Shown here one piece after another: positions 1-7,415 of a stretch of DNA of 13,311 nucleotides. The notes under the pieces were generated by a model. It saw only the letters and a list, made by a program, of their open reading frames with translations. It was not told the DNA's origin and searched no databases. The stretch's first letter is position 1. Each line of letters starts with the position of its first letter. This DNA is from Treponema sp. (GTDB lineage Bacteria; Spirochaetota; Spirochaetia; Treponematales; Treponemataceae): the NCBI GenBank assembly GCA_031290005.1, contig JAITOJ010000150.1, positions 1 to 13,311 of the forward strand. The letters run 5' to 3'. The translations under genes were made by a program, and so were the position numbers.

Positions 1-332
1 TCCGAATTGATGATCCGCGAAAAGAACCGCTCACCCCACACGTGCCCGTGCAGGTCGTGGGCACGGTTCCAGCGCATGGCGAACACGCTCAAAATCCATT
101 GCATTATTTTGGACAGAGACTCGTCATCTGACGGTTTTATAAGGAGATGGATATGGTTTGGCATGATAGTGAAGTTAGTAAGCTCGAAAGAGAAGCGTTT
201 ATGAGCCTGTTTAAGGACGAGGAGAAACAACTCTGAGGCTGGGCGTGGGTCAAAGATGGGTTCGCTGCGGTTTGTCCTGGCGGTGACATGGTAAGCGGCG
301 CCCACGGCGAGAAGTCTGCGATGATGTGGCAT
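1..332 (-). CDS. Y1 (HUH) transposase, REP-associated/IS200-like type, partial
   Basis: The minus strand is open from an ATG at 332 to the left window edge, giving 110 residues without a stop; the C-terminus lies outside. A good ribosome binding site, AGGAGG (plus-strand 341-346), sits 8 bases before the ATG. The protein begins MPHHRRLL and has the Y1_Tnp signature: AAYHVTAR near residue 12, the metal-binding HUH motif MPNHIHLL with H60 and H62, then SLSKIMQWIL and the family's GHVWGERF stretch at about 96-103. The catalytic tyrosine of this family lies further C-terminal, so it cannot be checked. Known members nick single-stranded DNA; the chromosomal REP-associated ones mobilise short palindromic repeats found next to them. 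It is transcribed divergently from the glycan locus, with a repeat array in between, which fits that class. Whether it is active cannot be told from here. Confidence 0.9.
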   Translation of the reverse strand, partial: MPHHRRLLAVGAAYHVTARTNRSEPIFDPRPASELFLLVLKQAHKRFSFELTNFTIMPNHIHLLIKPSDDESLSKIMQWILSVFAMRWNRAHDLHGHVWGERFFSRIINS

Positions 333-439
333 GGTATTACCCTCCTGAAAAAGAATTTTGTTGCATAATATATATGGATAAAATTGTTCAAAATGGGACA
401 TTTTTTGAGGAATTTGGGCGACTTTTTTGCTTTTTTTTT

Positions 440-616
440 AACTTTTTCGCTTTTTACTGCTCTGTCCCCTAAGCCTCAAGCTCTGTCCCTCGGAATTCTC
501 TGCGATTAACTTTTTTCGCTTTACTGCTCTGTCCCTCAAGCCTCAAGCTCTGTCCCTCGGAATTGCTCTGAGCTCAGCTTTTTTCTGCTCTGTCCCCCAA
601 GCTCTGTCCCCCAAAA
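440..616. repeat. GCTCTGTCCC repeat array with a 67-bp tandem unit
   Basis: The 10-mer GCTCTGTCCC occurs six times, starting at 459, 480, 526, 547, 587 and 601. The first four belong to two copies of a larger unit with a 67-base period (about 440-497 and 508-564): a T-rich CGCTTT..ACT lead, the 10-mer, CCTCAAG, a second 10-mer and then CGGAATT. A third, shorter copy covers 576-616. The copies differ by small indels. A seventh 10-mer lies at 13114-13123, so the motif is dispersed. It lies next to a Y1 transposase and may be its REP-like partner, but I do not see the hairpin typical of classical REP sequences. Confidence 0.85.
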
Positions 617-628
617 TCCCCCGTAAAC

Positions 629-665
629 AAAAAAAATCTAAAAAAATCTAAAAAAAACCAAAAAA
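629..665 (+). promoter_or_regulatory. Phased A-tracts (curved DNA / UP-like element)
   Basis: Four A-tracts lie at 629-636, 640-646, 650-657 and 660-665. Their centres are about 10.5, 10.5 and 9 bases apart, close to one helical turn, an arrangement known to bend DNA. The block ends four bases before the -35 box at 670, where UP elements contact the RNA polymerase alpha subunit. I infer that it strengthens the promoter. Confidence 0.6.
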
Positions 666-669
666 CTTC

Positions 670-698
670 TTGACAAATATAACATACTATGATATATT
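670..698 (+). promoter_or_regulatory. Sigma70-type promoter of the glycan locus
   Basis: A perfect TTGACA (670-675) is followed by a 17-base spacer and TATATT (693-698), one mismatch from TATAAT. Transcription would start near 705, leaving a leader of about 60 bases before the ATG at 765. This is the best promoter in the window and is placed to drive the outer-membrane protein gene and the genes behind it. Confidence 0.8.
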
Positions 699-705
699 AA
701 AAGAG

Positions 706-723
706 TAAATGATATATCATTTA
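706..723. promoter_or_regulatory. 18-bp perfect palindrome, probable operator
   Basis: TAAATGATATATCATTTA is a perfect palindrome that begins 7 bases after the -10 box, so it covers the expected transcription start. That is the usual position of a repressor operator. The 9-mer ATGATATAT in its left half (709-717) also occurs over the -10 box at 689-697, exactly 20 bases upstream, which could allow a second dimer to bind. No regulator gene is in the window, so the cognate protein is unknown. Confidence 0.6.
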
Positions 724-764
724 TAAGATTTGTGATGTAAACGGTGAATTACAGGGGAATTGGC

Positions 765-2258
765 ATGAAAAAGATTCTTTTTGTTTTCGGCGCATGGATA
801 TTCTGTGTGGGAACTGTTTCCGCCCAATCTTTCGGCAGCGTTGATAATGACAAAGCGGATACAGAGACGGTAGTCGATGAGGATCGCGGTTTTACCGCCC
901 AGGTGGACATTGACACAAACCTGTTTCAAATGACCGATACGACGTATTCGGACGCAACGGAACGGTATAAGCGCACCGATTCTTTTCTGATTGATAACTA
1001 TCCCCTGGGCGGTTTTAATGTTTTGGATGACACCAACGTCGCCTTTGGCTACAACGGCGCCTGGTACGGCGGGAATCTGTCCCTTAACAGCGGTGGGCTT
1101 GGCGGAGTTAAGGCCTGGCTCAGTTTTCTGAATGGCAAAATCAAGATTACTGCCGGTAACGACATCGGCTATGGTTACGCCGATTCCCAGGGCGCCGATG
1201 CGGGCTTGCGAGTGTACGATGACAATGTCCGCACCAACAACGACGGCAAAAACGATACCGACGACAACACCGTGGACTCAAGCAAAAACCCCGACAACAT
1301 CACCCAGGACAAGGGCTTGCTGTTCGAATTCGACCTTGCCCCCTGGAAGATTGCGATTGGAGGAGGCGGAAATATAACCGATATGGCAAAGAATATCGGG
1401 AGCGTTATGTCCGCCTCAAACAACGACCCCATTTATGGATATAATTTCCAGTACGGCGCGAATATCGGCGGCAAGGTCGGCGATCTTGCCAAGCTGAACG
1501 GGGCCTATATTTTGCAGTCCGCAAAGAACGAGACCCGGTACGAATACAATGCGAAGAGTGATAAAATAGTCGCTCAGGGGGCAGACGCGGAAACTACCAC
1601 CCACCTTTTTGGTGTTTACGGGAGTATGTACCCTTTGAGAAATGACACTTTGGGTTTTACCCTGGGTTATGCCGGTGTGTTTACCCAGTACCTTGAAGAA
1701 TTTTCTGTTGACAGTCAAACCACTATGCCCCAGGTCTTTAAGAACGGTATTAACCTGACGGCGCGCTATAAAACAGACAAATTTACGATAAAGACCGATC
1801 ACAACTACAGTTTTTGGTCTGATAAAAACTACAAGATCTACTATCTGTATAAACCTGACGCTCAAAGGATGAAAGACTACGGACTTTTGGCAAAGAGCAA
1901 CGACGCTTCCAATGTTTCGGACGTGAGCCATACGTTTTTGTGGAATGGGCTTGGCGCTTCATACCATTTTACGCCCGTTGTTGAAGGCAGCGCGTATGTC
2001 CGCAATCTCATCCGCACCGATGAAACGCCGGAATATAAGATGGTGATTGACTATTTCTCCCTGGAGTTGAAGTCAACTTTTCGCCTTCATCCCAGTGTTG
2101 AGTGTTACGCGGGGATTACCTATCATTATACCGGGCGCACCGTATCAGAAAGTCTGCCAAAGGTATTGGACGAATTCGGCGCAAAGCCCGCAAAGGAAAC
2201 GGTTGATTCGGTGAATATGATCCAAATCCCTGTGGGATTTACGGTCAGGCTCAAGTAA
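765..2258 (+). CDS. Outer-membrane beta-barrel protein, putative porin
   Basis: This is a 497-residue secreted protein. I chose the ATG at 765 over an upstream in-frame GTG at 744 because AGGGGAA (753-759) lies at the right distance and the protein then starts with a standard signal peptide, MKKILFVFGAWIF..., likely cut after VSA (about residue 20-21). The rest shows alternating polar and aromatic residues, many Tyr and Gly, and strand-like stretches to the C-terminus, as in outer-membrane barrels. A segment at about residues 150-185 is very rich in Asp and Asn and could be a surface loop that binds cations. It is the first gene after the promoter. I infer a channel or receptor for glycans, but the specific family is not recognised and substrate specificity cannot be read from the sequence. 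Confidence 0.7.
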   Translation: MKKILFVFGAWIFCVGTVSAQSFGSVDNDKADTETVVDEDRGFTAQVDIDTNLFQMTDTTYSDATERYKRTDSFLIDNYPLGGFNVLDDTNVAFGYNGAWYGGNLSLNSGGLGGVKAWLSFLNGKIKITAGNDIGYGYADSQGADAGLRVYDDNVRTNNDGKNDTDDNTVDSSKNPDNITQDKGLLFEFDLAPWKIAIGGGGNITDMAKNIGSVMSASNNDPIYGYNFQYGANIGGKVGDLAKLNGAYILQSAKNETRYEYNAKSDKIVAQGADAETTTHLFGVYGSMYPLRNDTLGFTLGYAGVFTQYLEEFSVDSQTTMPQVFKNGINLTARYKTDKFTIKTDHNYSFWSDKNYKIYYLYKPDAQRMKDYGLLAKSNDASNVSDVSHTFLWNGLGASYHFTPVVEGSAYVRNLIRTDETPEYKMVIDYFSLELKSTFRLHPSVECYAGITYHYTGRTVSESLPKVLDEFGAKPAKETVDSVNMIQIPVGFTVRLK

Positions 2259-2284
2259 CGGGCTGCCTTAGCTTGTCTGTCTAG

Positions 2285-2305
2285 CCGGAAACGGATCGTT
2301 TTCGG
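2285..2305 (+). other. Intergenic hairpin before the Endo-H-like gene
   Basis: A 9-bp stem (2285-2293 with 2297-2305, one G-U pair) closes a 3-base loop in the gap between the first two genes. No T-run follows, so it is not a typical terminator. It may stabilise mRNA ends or mark a processing site. Confidence 0.45.
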
Positions 2306-2342
2306 ATAAGTATAGAAAAAAAATTATTTACGGAGGTAAATT

Positions 2343-5015
2343 ATGCAAAAAAGAAAAAAAAGCAATCTGACAGGATTGCTGCTGGGTGCGGCAGTTGCTG
2401 CCGCAGTTCTTCTGGTATTTTCCGGATGCCCCAATTCGGCTGAGGACGGGGGAGGGGGGGGGGCTAGCCCTTCCTCCTCTGCGCCGGAAAAACCAGGGAG
2501 TAGTGGATGGCAGGAAGGCGTTGGGTTGAAAGATACTGTGGATCTTTCAACTGTTAACGATACTGCGGTGAATACCCTCGATAATCGGTACTCAGTGCTT
2601 GCCTTTACCTGGCAGGGTGAGGGTGCGATTACGTACAATGTGTACTGGTCGGAGGAGGCTTCAAGGCCCGTTACGCCCAATGTTTCCGGCTTAACGAACA
2701 ACGTTTGTTTTGCCACGAATCTTGAGGAAAAAACCACCTACTATTTCTGGGTCGAGGCGGTTAATCCCAATGGCACAACGGTGAGCGACAGGGTGGAAAA
2801 AACGTCTCCGAGTAAAAACGTCGACGGCGTCGACGGCGGCAAAGAGCGGGGTGATTATCCGAGAAACATCCGGATAGTCCCAGGAGACGGGTCTCTGACG
2901 GTTTCCTGGAGTCTGTCCGACCGGGTAGGCTGGTACGAAGTGTACTACGCCCCCAAGGGTACGATTACCCACCTTGACATCTATACCCCGGTAGAATTCC
3001 GCTACGACAACACCAAAACTTTGGCTTCTGGCGCGGTTGATGTTAGCAGCGATTATGTTCCTGGCAATGGCGGTAACATTGCCTACACCGGCAGCTTCCT
3101 GCACGAGGGCCATACACGCCCACTGTATCCATTCTGCACTCCCTTAGCCCCCAACAGCGGTTATGAGGGGTATTATGTCCGCGCTACAACCGGTATTGAT
3201 GGAGACACCCGCCCGAAGCTGGGCATTAATGATACGTCAATGGTGGGAAAATTCTACAAAATTATGGAAGCCTGGGATGAAGGTCTTGGTGGGGGATTAA
3301 AACCCTACAAGGCCCTGGATTCCGCTTTGAGCGCCGCGATTCCCTGGGATGGAACAAAGGCGGGTACCCCCGGTAAGCCGGTAAAATTCTACAGCACCAC
3401 CACTACGATTACGGGCCTTACCAACGGCACGGAATATGAAGTGTGGATTCGGCCTCCCAATGCCAACGGGGAGCGGGGCTATGGATACATAAGCGGCACG
3501 CCGGGCGCTTCTTCGAATACCCTTGCGGCGCCCGCGAATGTTCAGGTTTTTAGCCCCGCAAACACCATGCGGGATCTCCTCGTATACTGGAACAAAGTTC
3601 CCGGCGCGGTAAATTACCGGATCTACACCAGCAAGTTTGACTATACTCCGACTGCGGCTTCGACGTATGTCACCGTTAGCGGCGAGGCGGATCCTGTGTA
3701 CACCGTTACCGGTCTCCAGAGCAATACCACCTATTATGTGTGGGTCGTGGCGGAATCGGGCGGATTTGCGGGAGTTTTTGGTACGCCGGCAAAGGGAAAA
3801 ACCGGAGCCGCTCCTGCCGCCGGAAAGATCGGCGATAAGGTCATTGCGGGAACCAGTGCGAAGGTAAAGACCGCGGTATACGTCGAAGTGAACGACCGCA
3901 ACCCGCTGAATGCCGGTTCCTATATCCTTGACGACGGCACCTACCTCTTTGACTACGTGATACTGTTTGCCGCGAACATCAGGAGCAGAGCTTGTGATGG
4001 TACGGCAGCGGATGGCTATTGTATAGAAAGCGGGCCTCACGTCCACTTTAACGACAATGTAAAGTACATCCTTGATAACAAGGCCAAGTACATTGAGCCC
4101 CTACAGGCTAAAGGTATCAAAGTACTGCTCGGCCTTCTGGGCGACCACGATGGTATCACCTTCGGCACCATGACCGATGCCGAAAGGGCAACCTTCGTTG
4201 CCGACATAAAGAAAGATGTGGAAGCATTCGGTCTTGACGGCGTTGACTTTGACGACGAATGGGGCAGCAAGGAAGCCTGGGATCAGGAAGTCCAGGCCAA
4301 CAATCCTACGCCGACCAGTATCTGGACTTACCCGACTAGTTCCTGGGGATGGCCGTTCAGTATGACCATCTACCGCGACCCAACCAAAGGGATCGTTGCC
4401 GGTAACGGTACGCTTATCGCTCCGTCAGCGGAAAATATGGACCGGATGTGGAAGGAAAGCGGGGAAAGCTATTATAAAACCATTAAAGCTACCCGTGACG
4501 CTCTGGGAACGAGTAAAATCGTAAGCCTCTACGAGTACAATACCGGGCGTTATGTAACCCCCGGCGGCGCGGCTAACGGCAGCGCTACGGTGGATCTGCT
4601 CAAGGGCGCCATAGACTTTGCCATGCAGCCCTGGTACAACCAGTACATTGCGGACAGTGCCAATGGGTTGCCTCGGAGTATCTACTCGCCCTTTGGTATG
4701 GATTTAAGTGGCAAGGCGTATTCCGCACAGAACGGTGCGCCGAACCCGCCGATTGTGGTAAGCAACAATGCCCAGGCGACCAATACCATCTACGATTACG
4801 CGACACGGTTCAAGAAGGCCGCGACTGATGGCAATGCGTACAATGTGCTTTACTTCTACGGACTGGAGGAGGCTACGAATCTTCTGAAACATGCTTCCGC
4901 GGATTCTACGGCCAGGGTAACCAAGGAAGAGTACATTTCGATGATGACCAAGATTGTGTTTAACAAGGACACAATTGTTACGTCAGACGGCGGCGACTAC
5001 CGCAAGGACTGGTAA
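2343..5015 (+). CDS. Endo-beta-N-acetylglucosaminidase, Endo-H-like GH18 lipoprotein with Fn3-like domains
   Basis: This is an 890-residue lipoprotein; GGAGG (2332-2336) precedes the ATG. The signal peptide ends in a loose lipobox, VFSGC, with the lipidated Cys29, followed by a Gly/Ser linker. Three Fn3-like modules follow at about residues 78-155, 172-385 (with a large insert) and 396-488, each ending in a TxYxxWV-type strand. The GH18 domain spans about 508-875 and resembles Streptomyces Endo H: YVEVNDRNPLNAGSY, FAANI, the KGIKVLLGLLGDH strand and the active site DGVDFDDE at 632-639. D637 and E639 match the catalytic Asp and Glu of Endo H. Such enzymes cut between the two GlcNAc residues of high-mannose N-glycans (EC 3.2.1.96). 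The Fn3 modules probably act as spacers or binders. A run of ten G (2454-2463) just after the lipid anchor may cause frameshifting. The next gene is a diverged paralogue. Confidence 0.92.
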   Translation: MQKRKKSNLTGLLLGAAVAAAVLLVFSGCPNSAEDGGGGGASPSSSAPEKPGSSGWQEGVGLKDTVDLSTVNDTAVNTLDNRYSVLAFTWQGEGAITYNVYWSEEASRPVTPNVSGLTNNVCFATNLEEKTTYYFWVEAVNPNGTTVSDRVEKTSPSKNVDGVDGGKERGDYPRNIRIVPGDGSLTVSWSLSDRVGWYEVYYAPKGTITHLDIYTPVEFRYDNTKTLASGAVDVSSDYVPGNGGNIAYTGSFLHEGHTRPLYPFCTPLAPNSGYEGYYVRATTGIDGDTRPKLGINDTSMVGKFYKIMEAWDEGLGGGLKPYKALDSALSAAIPWDGTKAGTPGKPVKFYSTTTTITGLTNGTEYEVWIRPPNANGERGYGYISGTPGASSNTLAAPANVQVFSPANTMRDLLVYWNKVPGAVNYRIYTSKFDYTPTAASTYVTVSGEADPVYTVTGLQSNTTYYVWVVAESGGFAGVFGTPAKGKTGAAPAAGKIGDKVIAGTSAKVKTAVYVEVNDRNPLNAGSYILDDGTYLFDYVILFAANIRSRACDGTAADGYCIESGPHVHFNDNVKYILDNKAKYIEPLQAKGIKVLLGLLGDHDGITFGTMTDAERATFVADIKKDVEAFGLDGVDFDDEWGSKEAWDQEVQANNPTPTSIWTYPTSSWGWPFSMTIYRDPTKGIVAGNGTLIAPSAENMDRMWKESGESYYKTIKATRDALGTSKIVSLYEYNTGRYVTPGGAANGSATVDLLKGAIDFAMQPWYNQYIADSANGLPRSIYSPFGMDLSGKAYSAQNGAPNPPIVVSNNAQATNTIYDYATRFKKAATDGNAYNVLYFYGLEEATNLLKHASADSTARVTKEEYISMMTKIVFNKDTIVTSDGGDYRKDW
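2454..2463 (+). repeat. G10 homopolymer in the Endo-H-like gene
   Basis: Ten consecutive G encode glycines 38-40 and the first base of codon 41, twelve residues after the lipidated Cys29 is reached. Gain or loss of one G would shift the frame for the remaining 850 residues. Poly-G tracts of this length are known contingency loci in Treponema pallidum and other bacteria. An A8 run at 2354-2361 near the start codon is also prone to slippage. Confidence 0.85.
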
Positions 5016-5032
5016 GAAACCGCATGGTAATA

Positions 5033-5070
5033 AACTGCCGGTTCTTTAAAAGAACCGGCAGTTCTTTGTT
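5033..5070 (+). terminator. Strong Rho-independent terminator between the GH18 genes
   Basis: A perfect 14-bp stem (5033-5046 with 5050-5063), GC-rich in the middle and with a TAA loop, is followed by CTTTGTT. It begins 17 bases after the stop of the Endo-H-like gene. It likely ends part of the transcript, so the genes behind it would be expressed at a lower level or from another promoter. Confidence 0.85.
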
Positions 5071-5118
5071 AAAAAAAATCCGGGCACTGCCTAATGTCTG
5101 GAAGGATATGGAACGGAA

Positions 5119-6417
5119 ATGATGAACAAGACGAGTATGAACATTATATGTGCCGCACTTTTGGTTTTCCTGTGTGCTTGTCAGGAGCCGGGAATCGGGG
5201 GAAGTCCCTTTGAAATGAATCCTCCAATTCCTCAGAAACAGTTATTGACTACATCTGCTCCGGTGGAGGCCATCTGCTATGTCGATGTAGAGCACTATAA
5301 TCCCCTGAACGCAAAGGATTATGTTTTTTCCGCCAATGCGGATGCTCCCGAAACACCGTTTTTTAATTATGTTGTTCTTGGTTATTCATATCTTACGAAA
5401 GACAGCCGGGGCTATACGCATCTTGAATTGCGCCCCGCGTTAAAATATATTCTGGATAACAGCGTACCCTATCTTAAACCGCTGCACCAAAAAGGCATAA
5501 AGGTACTGATTGAGGTGCGCAGCGGTATTTTTACTGATGACGAAGCGGGAATCGGCGCTGGTCTTGGAACTATGGATATGGCGTCAATTAACGAATTTAT
5601 AAAAGAGCTGAAACTCCTGGTTGACCAATATGGGATTGACGGTTTTGATTTTAATGATGTCGGGGGCGGCAGGAATTCCTATTCCCCCCATACCAGAAAT
5701 TTAACACAGTTTCAAACTGGCAACCCTCTGTATCCCGATGAATTGTTTCGCGATGAAAAGGGCGACACAATAATTGATCCGGCAAAGATTGCAAGCATAC
5801 TCTGGATTGAAGGGGGGAGCAATTTTTCAAACCTGATACAAAGGACTAACGAAGCCCTCAAAGAAACCTACACCATGACATACAAAAACGGCAGCCTCGA
5901 AACCAGTGACACCCAGTCGGTTGAACGGATTATCATGGTGCGTGACCGAAATCATGGCAGACAGTTACTTTCCCAATTGCGCATGGCTTATATGCCCGAC
6001 GCCTATTCCGGGGCGGATCCTAAAGTCGCGGGAAATTTAAAATATATTATTCATGATGTTCCCTATGACAATACCAGGCCCCACGCATCTCTGTGGGATG
6101 AAGCCAGACAGGCGGATGTAGGGGAAACGGAAGCGGATGATAAATACGCGCCCTTTGCCGTGGATTTGCTCGATCAAAAGAGTCAAACAGAGACGGAGTT
6201 ATGGGCAAAGAGATTTTTGCTGAAAGACCCGGACGGCTTGTTAAGCAGCGCGGCCAATCAGAACAAATATGGAGCCTTGTATTTTACTAATCTGGGGCCT
6301 GTGTCGGAATCCGCCGATACGGCCGGTTATATGACTTATTTTTCGCGGATCCTTTTTGGACGAATAGTAAGGCTTTCCGAGACCCCCAACGCCGGCAACT
6401 ACAAAAAAGACTGGTAG
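5119..6417 (+). CDS. GH18-fold lipoprotein lacking catalytic residues (probable glycan-binding pseudoenzyme)
   Basis: This 432-residue protein has a lipoprotein signal with lipobox LCAC and Cys21. Start is ATG 5119 or ATG 5122; GGAAGGA (5100-5106) lies upstream. It aligns by eye with the GH18 domain of its neighbour: YVDVEHYNPLNAKDY, ALKYILDN, KGIKVLIEV, a YAPFAVDL/YSPFGMDL pair and the same ending (N/D)Y(R/K)KDW. It lacks the Fn3 modules. The active-site motif reads DGFDFNDV at 174-181, so the two residues needed for substrate-assisted hydrolysis are replaced: Asp to N179 and the acid Glu to V181. No Glu lies nearby. Inactive GH18 folds are known as lectins and inhibitors (concanavalin B, narbonin, XIP). 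I infer a surface or periplasmic oligomannose-binding protein that presents glycan to the enzyme or importer. It arose by duplication and divergence. Confidence 0.88.
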   Translation: MMNKTSMNIICAALLVFLCACQEPGIGGSPFEMNPPIPQKQLLTTSAPVEAICYVDVEHYNPLNAKDYVFSANADAPETPFFNYVVLGYSYLTKDSRGYTHLELRPALKYILDNSVPYLKPLHQKGIKVLIEVRSGIFTDDEAGIGAGLGTMDMASINEFIKELKLLVDQYGIDGFDFNDVGGGRNSYSPHTRNLTQFQTGNPLYPDELFRDEKGDTIIDPAKIASILWIEGGSNFSNLIQRTNEALKETYTMTYKNGSLETSDTQSVERIIMVRDRNHGRQLLSQLRMAYMPDAYSGADPKVAGNLKYIIHDVPYDNTRPHASLWDEARQADVGETEADDKYAPFAVDLLDQKSQTETELWAKRFLLKDPDGLLSSAANQNKYGALYFTNLGPVSESADTAGYMTYFSRILFGRIVRLSETPNAGNYKKDW

Positions 6418-6463
6418 CATAACAATTAGTTTTTTGCTAACATCAACAATAAAGGATGATCCA

Positions 6464-7396
6464 ATGAAACAACATAAGAAGCCCTGGACAGGCACAGACC
6501 TGCAAATTTCATTGCTGGCGTTGCCCACGGCGGTTTGGTTTCTCTTGTTCAGTTACCTTCCGATGTTTGGCGTTATTATCGCGTTCAAGAAGTACCACAT
6601 CAACGGCGGTTTTTTACACAGCCTTATCACCAGCAAATGGGTGGGCCTGCATTATTTTAAGCTGCTGTTGAACAATGACGACGTATGGCTTGCGTTGCGG
6701 AATACCATTCTCTACAATGTGGTGATGCTTGTGGTTGGCACGGCGCTCACGCTTGCTCTTGCGCTGCTGGTTTCCGAGCTTCACAACAAGTTCCTGGCGA
6801 AAATATATCAGACGCTGATGTTTTTCCCTCATTTTCTTTCCTGGGTTGTCATAACCGCTCTGGTGTGGGGTTTTTTAAGCCACGACATGGGTATTGCCAA
6901 CGATATAATCGTGAAACTCGGATTTGAAGGGCACAAATTTTATATGGAGCCGAATTTCTGGCCGGGTTTCCTGGTATTCCTGAGCCAGTGGAAAAGCATC
7001 GGGTACGGCATGATTGTCTATCTTGCCACCATCACGGCGCTTGACAAGGAAGTATACGAAGCCGCCCTGCTTGACGGCGCTTCAAAATGGAAGCAGGTAA
7101 CGCGTATCACTCTTCCCATGATGAAGACCGTCATTGTGCTTATGTTCATCCTGAACATAGGGCACATTTTCTATTCCGACTTCGGTTTGTTCTATCAGGT
7201 GCCCAGGGATTCCAACACCCTGGCGAATACCGTCACCACCCTGGACGTTTTTGTGTATAAACAATTGATGAGTCCCACATCGCCTATCGGCATGACCGCC
7301 GCGGCCGCGCTTTTCCAGTCCGTAACCGCGTTTGTCCTGACTCTTATGGCGAATAAGATGGTCAGCAAAATTGACCCGGAATCAGCGATGATTTAA
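6464..7396 (+). CDS. ABC transporter permease, LplB/MalF-type (CUT1)
   Basis: This 310-residue inner-membrane protein has about six hydrophobic segments. I chose ATG 6464, preceded by AAAGGAT (6451-6457), over an upstream TTG at 6434. The first transmembrane segment starts near residue 14 (LLALPTAVWFLLF), followed by FGVIIAFKKY, typical of the LplB branch. The cytoplasmic EAA loop that docks on the ATPase is EAALLDGA at 199-206, followed by TLPMM. It would pair with the next permease to form the channel of a sugar or oligosaccharide importer. It lies 46 bases after the GH18-like gene and 19 before the partner permease, so these are probably cotranscribed. Confidence 0.93.
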   Translation: MKQHKKPWTGTDLQISLLALPTAVWFLLFSYLPMFGVIIAFKKYHINGGFLHSLITSKWVGLHYFKLLLNNDDVWLALRNTILYNVVMLVVGTALTLALALLVSELHNKFLAKIYQTLMFFPHFLSWVVITALVWGFLSHDMGIANDIIVKLGFEGHKFYMEPNFWPGFLVFLSQWKSIGYGMIVYLATITALDKEVYEAALLDGASKWKQVTRITLPMMKTVIVLMFILNIGHIFYSDFGLFYQVPRDSNTLANTVTTLDVFVYKQLMSPTSPIGMTAAAALFQSVTAFVLTLMANKMVSKIDPESAMI

Positions 7397-7415
7397 TGGA
7401 AAAGGAGAAATAAAA

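Larger units (their letters stand above)
333..764. other. Divergent intergenic region (432 bp)
   Basis: No gene is visible here. From left to right it holds the transposase leader with its ribosome binding site, an AT-rich stretch, the GCTCTGTCCC repeat array (440-616), phased A-tracts (629-665), a promoter (670-698), an 18-bp palindrome (706-723) and the leader of the outer-membrane protein gene. A weak promoter for the transposase may be present on the minus strand, with GTTCAA (386-391) as a TTGAAC -35 box and ATAATA (365-370) as a TATTAT -10 box, but the 15-base spacing is short and I do not rely on it. Confidence 0.75.

Noticed and set aside
153..236. A 27-codon plus-strand frame starting MVWHDSEVSK with AAGGAG in front
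   Set aside because: It lies antisense inside the clearly recognisable Y1 transposase; the apparent ribosome site is part of its PNHIHLLIKP coding region.
568..577. CTGAGCTCAG palindrome within the repeat array
   Set aside because: Only 10 bp and present in one repeat copy; probably chance.
3297..4046. A 249-codon minus-strand open frame
   Set aside because: Opposite the Fn3 and GH18 domains of the Endo-H-like gene; Arg-rich, low-information translation.
5066..5095. Possible promoter TTGTTA ... CCTAAT after the mid-locus terminator
   Set aside because: The -10 matches only four of six bases and the -35 overlaps the terminator tail; too weak to list.
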